The notes under the pieces were generated by a model. That model worked only from the letters and a program-made list of their open reading frames with translations. It did not search any database and was not told the DNA's origin. Shown here piece by piece: positions 25,137 to 32,300 of a stretch of DNA of 64,000 nucleotides (positions within the stretch are counted from its first letter, which is position 1; every line of letters starts with the position of its first letter). Made by a program: the position numbers and the translations under genes. Origin of the DNA: Bolinopsis microptera (Eukaryota; Ctenophora; Tentaculata; Lobata; Bolinopsidae); contig NC_087078.1 of NCBI RefSeq assembly GCF_026151205.1, positions 10,483,675 to 10,547,674 of the forward strand, written 5' to 3'.

Positions 25137-26015
25137 ATGTCTCAAGACTATAAGCAAGAGATCAAATCAGAGCAAGTGGAGAACCCAAAAAAGTCAAACG
25201 GTTTCCTCTGCCCAATGTGTGGAGCACATTACTTTTCAGAAGACTACTTTGTTGAGCACATCAAAGAACATAATACATATTCAAACTGTACAATAAAACA
25301 AGAACTGAAAACTGAATCAGATGAACCATCTATTTTTATCTGTCCAGTTTGTGCTGAACATGTTTACTCAGACACTCAGTTAATAGAACATGTAAGGCAG
25401 CACCATGATCATAGCAGCCCAGTAGTACCTGACTACTTTGATACTTCAGATAACTTGAGTGGAACAGATCCTCAGAGGACGTTAGCTCTGTCTCCTAGTA
25501 AGATTCCGCCTGTGAGACCATTCAAATGTTCAGAGTGTTCATTTGCTGCAAAACATGCAGGTCATCTTACTAGACATATGAGAACTCACTCAGGTGAGAA
25601 ACCCTTCAAGTGTTCAGAGTGTTCATATGCTACAAGACTAGCAGGTCATCTCACTGTACATATGAGAACTCACTCAGGTGAGAAACCCTTCAAGTGTTCT
25701 CATTGTTCATATGCTGCAAAACATGCAAGTCATCTTACTGTACATATGAGAACTCACTCAGGTGAGAAACCCTTCAAATGTTCCGAGTGTTCATTTGCTG
25801 CAAGACAAGCAGGTGATCTTATTAGACATATGAGAACACACTCTGGAGAGAAACCCTTCAAGTGTTCTGAGTGTTCATTTGCTGCAAAACAAGCAAGTAA
25901 TCTTACTATACATATGAGAACTCACTCAGGTGAGAAACCCTTCAAATGTTCTGAGTGTTCATTTGCTACAAAACAAGCGAGTAATCTTAATAAACATATG
26001 AGAATTCACTCTTGA
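25137..26015 (+). CDS. C2H2 zinc-finger protein, probably truncated
   Basis: A 292-residue protein with two divergent N-terminal fingers (FLCPMCGAHYF..H...H near residue 23 and FICPVCAEHVY..H...HH near residue 61), then six tandem canonical fingers from about residue 128 to the end, joined by HSGEKPFKCSEC linkers. Such arrays normally bind DNA in the nucleus as transcription regulators. The last finger is complete but is followed at once by TGA where every other linker has GGA (HSGEKPF), so a single change ended a longer array. Only a few bases later homology gives way to a transposon-like terminus. Finger helices differ mainly at base-contacting positions (HAGHLTR, LAGHLTV, HASHLTV, QAGDLIR, QASNLTI, QASNLNK). 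Three degraded homologues lie tandemly at 3.8-12.9 kb. Start: first ATG, in the same context as in the copies. Confidence 0.88.
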   Translation: MSQDYKQEIKSEQVENPKKSNGFLCPMCGAHYFSEDYFVEHIKEHNTYSNCTIKQELKTESDEPSIFICPVCAEHVYSDTQLIEHVRQHHDHSSPVVPDYFDTSDNLSGTDPQRTLALSPSKIPPVRPFKCSECSFAAKHAGHLTRHMRTHSGEKPFKCSECSYATRLAGHLTVHMRTHSGEKPFKCSHCSYAAKHASHLTVHMRTHSGEKPFKCSECSFAARQAGDLIRHMRTHSGEKPFKCSECSFAAKQASNLTIHMRTHSGEKPFKCSECSFATKQASNLNKHMRIHS

Positions 26016-26071
26016 GAGAAACCCAATTTTTTTCACAATCTTTCACCATTGGATACTCCCCTCGTGATCGG

Positions 26072-26349
26072 TTATGCTGAATTTGAATTTTTGATTCGAA
26101 CCTCTTCCCGAATCTTTGCCTTTGTTCGTATAGAAGTAATACGAATGGTAAAGGAATAACCTGGCTATCGATATTGTAAATAAAACTTATTGACATGAGT
26201 GCAGAGAGGAGCCTGTATGAACGATGAACATTTCATTTTGGAATAACTTAAATCATTTTAAAAAGATCTCAAATAATTACAATCTAATCTCAAATGCCTA
26301 GGAGTTTCTCGTTACATTTTCAATGTTCATGGTTAAAAGCTAGGAAATT
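26072..26349. other. Spacer between zinc-finger element and cysteine-rich gene 1
   Basis: AT-rich; nothing recognised. Includes the 3' UTR of the minus-strand gene ending at 26,350. Confidence 0.5.
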
Positions 26350-26896
26350 TTAAATTTGGTTTGAGATGTCTTCTTTGGCATCTCTGTACTTCTTGCAATC
26401 AAAATCAACTTTTCCTTGTTTTACACACTTGAACAGCTTCTTTTCTATCATCTGAAATGGTTCGGAAAGTCAGCGGATTTCTAATCTTAAAATATGTAAA
26501 ATTGAAATTTATTGTAAGATGATCGCAGAATAAAACTTGTATTGTAAATGTCACTTTAGCATTTAGACAAGTCATCAAAACAACCACAATATGGCAACTA
26601 TAAAGATACAAATGTTACTTTCCATGGAATGTCAACCCCGTAACTAAACAGTGAAGTGTACACCACAACATCTAGATATCAAACAAACTCACCGTGCAAC
26701 ACTCTGTATCGTAGGGCAGGTCCATTACAGTAGTAGGCTGGCACTTTTGCTTAGACTTGAACCCCTTCACTAGACATCCCATATAGTTCCTAGCCAGTGT
26801 GCTCTTACACTTGAGGTTGCTATTACTGCATTGTGAGTTGGATATAGCGGTGTGTAACATTACAGCTACAAGCAGGATGAAGATAGCTTGGTTCAT
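26350..26896 (-). CDS. Small secreted eight-cysteine protein 1 (two exons)
   Basis: Minus-strand gene. Exon 1 is 26,896-26,693 and exon 2 is 26,451-26,350; the intron starts GTGAGT, ends TTTCAG and lies in phase 0. The 101-residue product starts with a hydrophobic signal peptide (MNQAIFILLVAVMLHTAIS) followed by a mature region of about 80 residues with eight cysteines, including an adjacent CC pair just before the exon junction. Exon 2 gives MIEKKLFKCVKQGKVDFDC and a charged tail. Its neighbour at 27,867-28,352 has the same exon phase, the same cysteine positions and the strictly shared core STLARNYMGCLVKGFKSK, so the two are tandem duplicates. No known family recognised. Secreted disulfide-rich roles (defence peptide, signalling or venom-like protein, matrix component) are all possible and none is shown. 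Confidence 0.82.
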
Positions 26897-27866
26897 TGCT
26901 AGCCGCTAGGCACCTGTGATTATCAAGTCTAAATTAAAACTTATTGACGAATTAAGATACACTAACTGTACCAGTACTCTTCGGATATTAAGACTAGAGG
27001 CGGTAAGAAGACTAGCAGAGTTTCCCGATAAATCGAGGTTCACGGTGAATCAAGGCACCATAAATTAGGGTTCGATTGTATCGATATTACGAAATTGTAT
27101 TTCAATTATTTAACTTGTGCAACACAAATGTGTTTAGTAAGCAAATACAGATGAATGGCACTATAAAGATCAATAACCATCTTTAACCAAACGTTATCTC
27201 GCGAAAAGCAACCTTATTCCTAAGATCACTGCAGTTAGAGTCTTTAAAATGTAGAATAGAATAATGAAGATAAAAGATATGTGTGCTACCGCTAACAAAA
27301 CAAATTGTGCACTGAAATGAACGACTTGGAAAAATAATATCTCCAATAGTGCAGCTGGCGGTTGAGCTACGCAATTTAGTTTTACGTATGAGAGTGTCAC
27401 GTGCCTTATAAGATATCGTCATGTTTACAACCAGATGGTGACTGTGATACGCTTCATCGCGATCGGTTGTTAATATTGCCGGAATTGGTGAATCATGAGA
27501 CATTTTATGCTTCATTTTTAATTTTTTGAGTTTTGAGAAATTCTCAGATGGCTGGAGGTTTTTTTGAAAACAGTAAGAATTTAATTGTTGAATTAGTGAA
27601 ATTTTAGGAGCAAGAACGGCAAAAATTCCTGAATTCTTATCAATTATTATAAGGCCATAAAAATAAAAATGCGATACATTGTCTATTAAATGCAATTGTT
27701 AAAAAATATCATATTGTGTAACACTGAAAACCATTTAATAAACGAGTCAAAATATTAAATAAAGTTGTAACAATTGAATCACATTTCCAGCAAGTCTCAC
27801 AATTTCCAGTTTAAGATCATGGCAAGGTGATACTACTTTAAACTCTGCTTGGGATATCTTCTAAGA
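26897..27866. other. Spacer between the two cysteine-rich genes
   Basis: About 970 bp, AT-rich. It should contain the promoter of gene 1 and the 3' UTR of gene 2. A 170-codon minus-strand frame at 27,183-27,695 has no recognisable domain and is not called. Confidence 0.45.
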
Positions 27867-28352
27867 TTAATAATCTTCTTTCTCATCCTTGTAGGCGTTG
27901 CAGTTAAACGTAACCTGTCCTTTGTCCATACACTTGAACAGTTTCTTCTCAATGATCTGGGATTGATATGAGAGTTAGCAAATTTGCCTTGATGTTCAAT
28001 AAATTGAATAAATTGGAACAGTTCAACAAAAGTTAGCAAATAAGGAAAATGTAAACTTGAATTTTCGTAGTTTAGCTGTAACGTTATAAAATGATTTACT
28101 AGATCTAAATAATGAAATAGATAAATCGTAGATAATAAGTTGACTCACCGTGCAACAGTCTGATTCAAAAGGCAGGTTCATTACTGTAGGAGGCTGGCAA
28201 TGACGTTTAGACTTGAACCCCTTCACTAGACATCCCATATAGTTCCTTGCCAGTGTGCTCCTACACTTGAGGCTTTTCTTACTGCATTGAGGGTTGGAAG
28301 TAGCGACGTGTAGGAGGGTTGCTAAGAGTATGGTGAAGATAGCGTATCTCAT
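27867..28352 (-). CDS. Small secreted eight-cysteine protein 2 (two exons)
   Basis: Minus-strand paralogue of the gene at 26,350-26,896. Exon 1 is 28,352-28,149 and exon 2 is 27,956-27,867, with a phase-0 intron starting GTGAGT and ending CCCAG. The 97-residue product has a signal peptide (MRYAIFTILLATLLHVATS) and a mature part with eight cysteines in the same spacing as the paralogue, including the CC pair before the junction and the core STLARNYMGCLVKGFKSK. Exon 2 reads IIEKKLFKCMDKGQVTFNC and ends in an acidic tail. Both first exons are exactly 204 nt. Divergence is concentrated in exon 2 and in the residues between cysteines, the usual pattern for a secreted cysteine-rich family. The function is unknown. 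Confidence 0.82.
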
Positions 28353-29142
28353 TGCTGCTGTGAGTTTATGCAGATAAAATAATTAGTAAGAAATCAATAA
28401 GTGCCACAGTTGATAGAATATCAGACTAAAAGCTGTAGAATATACGATCCGTTATGGCCATGGGCACATCTGTTTCAAGTTTTTCTGACAGTCAACATTC
28501 TAACTTCTCCAAGTCACGCAATACGACTAGAAAATAATGAAAGTTAAATTGCTAGAAGTCTGTCAAGTCTGAACGTTTCTCAGATCACTCGGCCGAAATT
28601 CAACATCTGGTCACTAACTTTTAATCCATGTGATTGATTTTGTAATGGAATTCGCAACCAAAGGGCGGAGCGGCTCTATTACAACTTCATTATATTAACA
28701 GTTAACACGACAAATAATATTAAGTTTAAAACAAGTTAAGTTAATACAGTAAAGGCTCCTGGCTCATTGCGTAACAATGGCACCTTACAGAAACTCTGCT
28801 AGAATAATCAATAGACGTACACCACAACTAATAACTAGAGATAATAATAACTAGGGATCCACAGCGGATCAAGCAGAAAGTCCCACCCTTTAAAGTGCTG
28901 CAAAGAGCCGAGTGCTGCTGCCGCTAGTGCTAACATTGCACACCACCCTTTAAAGTGCTGCAAAGAGAGCTAACAAATGAACATTGCACACCACCCTTTA
29001 TCTCATGTGTTTGGTCTGCCATCTTTCCAGGCGGAATTAGCGGAATTTGTTTGATCATCACTCAATATATGGTAATTGCTGAAAGTAACTGTGGGGACTG
29101 AGAACTATATCAGTGGTGAAATAGTTTACTTAAATTTCACGG
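28353..29142. other. Spacer upstream of PCLAF with short direct repeat
   Basis: AT-rich. At about 28,886-28,996 the text CACCCTTTAAAGTGCTGCAAAGAG occurs twice, each copy followed by a block ending ACATTGCACAC, an imperfect tandem duplication of about 80-90 bp. No gene recognised here. The promoters of the minus-strand cysteine-rich gene 2 and of PCLAF probably share this interval. Confidence 0.5.
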
Positions 29143-29328
29143 ATGGCTGAACACGCTGAAATAAACATTGGAGTTTGTGCAGTAAATAATGTGAAATTAC
29201 GGTCCCCAGTTTCTAGGATTATTTCAATTATAATAGCCCCTCTTGGCGTGTTGGTGATGGTAATTTCTGGGTTAAATATTATACAATTTAGAGAAATATT
29301 AACACAATGTCAATGTAATTGTGTATAA
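29143..29328 (+). CDS. Small hypothetical membrane protein (uncertain)
   Basis: A 61-codon frame with one predicted hydrophobic segment (about residues 26-48, RIISIIIAPLGVLVMVISGL) and a cysteine-rich tail (TQCQCNCV). It ends 67 bp before the PCLAF start codon, on the same strand. It could be an independent short gene, an upstream ORF or exon of the PCLAF transcript, or chance. No family recognised. A splice-acceptor-like TTTTTAG stands between the two (29,371-29,377). Confidence 0.25.
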   Translation: MAEHAEINIGVCAVNNVKLRSPVSRIISIIIAPLGVLVMVISGLNIIQFREILTQCQCNCV

Positions 29329-29395
29329 CTCTTGTGATAAAACTTACACTGACTATTAACTAATTTACAATTTTTAGGAAGGAAATCAAGACAAA

Positions 29396-32300
29396 ATGGT
29401 CAGGACTATGGCAGGAGGGCAACGCAAAGGTAATAACATCAAAGCTCCATCACTAATGCAGGCTGGTCACATAGTTATCATGTCAATAACTACATGTTAC
29501 GTGGTTACGTGTTCATTAGTTTGGGTTTCATGAGGCGAATGTTGGTTTGTTAGTGAACACCGTCAGCGCTTTGAAATCATTGTCACATACTCACATCGTC
29601 TTTACTAACAACAGGGCATGCACATGAGAACAGCGATGTCATGTTCACCTCAAAAGGCCACTTTTTAAGAAATGATATTATAACAGACTTGTACATCAGA
29701 TATATTACCTTCACTACAATATTATAGAACATACCCTTCAAAATGGATGTGTGCCACTTTACTCAGTTCTCAAATCACTTTCACACAATTCCGTGTAAAA
29801 GGCTGGTTCACACTTTTAACTGAGACGATTATGAATCATTATCTTCCAAGTATAGAACTCTTTATATTAAAAAGCAAATAACCCACAAAACCTCTCCTAA
29901 AACCTCCATCCCCTCCCAGCGGTAGCAGCTAAAGCTCCCCGGAAATCAGTAGGCTGCTCCTCCTCCTCCTCCTCCAGTGCAGCTGTCTCCTCTGTTTTCT
30001 CTCCTGGTAGAGCGGGTAAAGCTAAATCTAGAGCTAGTGGGGGTAACGCAGCTACTCAGTGGGATGCCCCCAAGTGGCAGAAGGGCATTACCTGCTTCTT
30101 TGTGAGTATTATACCTGTGCCAGTGTATTTTAATGTTGAGGCTAAATTGAGATTCCTTCTTGTTCCCTGTACTATATAGCTTAAGGGGGCCGGGGGGGGT
30201 CTTCACAAAATTCTCTCGAAATCGACTTCATAGTTGTTTCTGATAGAGGGGAGTGATATCTTTCAGCTGCTTTTGGTCCCATGGAAAAATATTGTTCCTA
30301 GCCGAAATTATCGCTGGTCAAAGGTCAGCGCTTATGTGTAATTGTATTGCGCGAGCGATTTTCAATCGCGCGTTCTGAAAATCGAGTCTAAAAATCTATC
30401 TCATCCTACATTTTTTGAGCAATCACCCTCAAACTTTCAGGATATGTTCTTAGGATCAGTAAGAAGAGAACTCTAGAGCCAGAATTTTGAGATAGGCCTT
30501 TAAAGATTTTTAATTCGATTTTGAAATTCTTGGACCTTAATTTTTAGAGGTCCAAGAATTTCAAAATCGGATTAAAAATCTTTAAAGGCCTATCTCAAAA
30601 TTCTGGCTCTAGAGTTCTCTTCTTACTGATCCAAAGAACATATCCTGAAAGTTTGAGGGTGATTGCTCAAAAAATGTAGGAGAAGATAGATTTTTAGACT
30701 CGATTTTCAGAACGCGCGATTGAAAATCGCTCGCGCAATACAATTACACATAAGCGCTGACCTTTGACCAGCGATAATTTCGGCTAGGAACAATATTTTT
30801 CCATGGGACTAAAAGCAGCTGATAGATATCACTCCCCTCTATCAGAAACAACTATAAAGTCGATTTCGAGATAATTTTGATGAAGACCCCCCCCCCCCCC
30901 CCCCCGGCCCCCTTAACTACAAAGTTTACATAAAAAAGCAGCAACTGCCAATAATAAGCCTATAATTAGCCATGATTTTTAGCTTTTCAGCTTATTTAAT
31001 ACCGATCTTTATGTGTGAAACAGTAACCTTAACAGTGACCTAAACAGTATTGTAACCTAAACGGTATAGTAACCTAATTATTATCAAACATGTCAATCTT
31101 ACAAATGTCAACAATCCTAAAATAATTTAGAACCTAAACGTGATCCTTTGTAAGATTATATGTCCCAAAAGTCAAATTGACTTGTATTCAAGTATAAAGT
31201 CGAACAATTTACTCCAATAACCACGGTTACTAGCAAGTTCTCTCAAATGAAGAATATCATCATACGACTCCAGCAAGATGAAACGCTTCCAGAGGTCAAC
31301 CTTCAGGTGGTGTAGGAGGTTACGTCTGTGAGCCCCGAGTCTACCGACTTCACTACACATCTCGACAGCAAAGCACAGCGCAGCTTGAGCTGGTGATCTT
31401 TCATCGCTCCTCAGTATGTGTCCTAGCATCTTCCACCTAGATAACTCAGCACGCTCAGACATAGGGGTAGAGTTACTCTGTTTGTATAGGGTATCTTTGG
31501 ACATCATACTGCATGGCCAGCTGACATTCATGATCTTTCTGAGGTGGTTACGGTGACATGCATCTAGTTTGTCCCAGTACGATTTAGGCATTCCCCAGCA
31601 ACTAGAGTTATACATGAGGATAGATACTACTTGGGCCTCATAGACCTTCAGCTTCTTCTGTAGGGGGATCTTACTCTGGCACCAGACCTTCTTGAAGTTC
31701 TGGAATGCTACATTGGCTAACATGATTCTTCTGGTGACATCTTTCCTACTTTCTAGCAGAGAACCCAACAACTTGCTACTGCACCATTCTTCATTCATTC
31801 TAAGGGGTTTACCATCATCCATGACCTCATCTTTCCCAGCTATGTAGACGTGTACAAACTCTGTCTTTGATTCATTAATATTCAGATTCCACTCTTTGAA
31901 CACCTTAGTAGCGACAGGGAGGAGGGCTTCTAGAGCATCTTTGTCTTCACCAAGATAGTCGATGTCATCAGAGTAGGCATCTTCTTCGGTAATCACACTA
32001 TATAATGACAACACTATATAATGACAAGCACTTTATAATGACAGCTGATCTTTGTCATTATATAGTCTGCAAAACGCACTATATAATGACAACACTATAT
32101 AGTGACAAGTTTATCTTATATCGACTTTTCCTTACTTTTCTTTAATTCTACTTTTAGGAACAAGGTCGAAGCGAGCGAAGTTCCTCCTGTTTGAAGTGGA
32201 AGTAGCAGCCACTCGTGCTGTTCGTACCATCTTCGAGAGGCTGCTGCTAGAGTGATTGTGAAACAGAGGCCTGAAACACTATCACCTTGGGGTCCTCCAT

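Larger units (their letters stand above)
24888..26059. mobile_element. Inverted-repeat-bounded segment carrying a zinc-finger gene
   Basis: The left end is GGGGTATCCAATGGTGAAA at 24,888 and the right end is TTTCACCATTGGATACTCC ending at 26,059, an inverted repeat with one mismatch. It is flanked by an identical 12-bp direct repeat CCTCGTGATCGG (24,876-24,887 and 26,060-26,071). Because the ends are G-rich, a true 8-9 bp target duplication with slightly shifted borders is equally possible. The ends fit the pattern GGNNTNTCC that I associate with Merlin-type DNA transposons, which make 8-9 bp duplications. A complete mini-element of about 120 bp with both ends occupies 24,888-25,007, and the right terminus lies just after the zinc-finger gene. 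Either two insertions bracket the gene or the whole 1.17 kb moved as one unit. Confidence 0.6.

Noticed and set aside
27183-27695. 170-codon minus-strand frame between the cysteine-rich genes
   Set aside because: No recognisable domain, AT-biased composition, and no splice or family support; kept as spacer.
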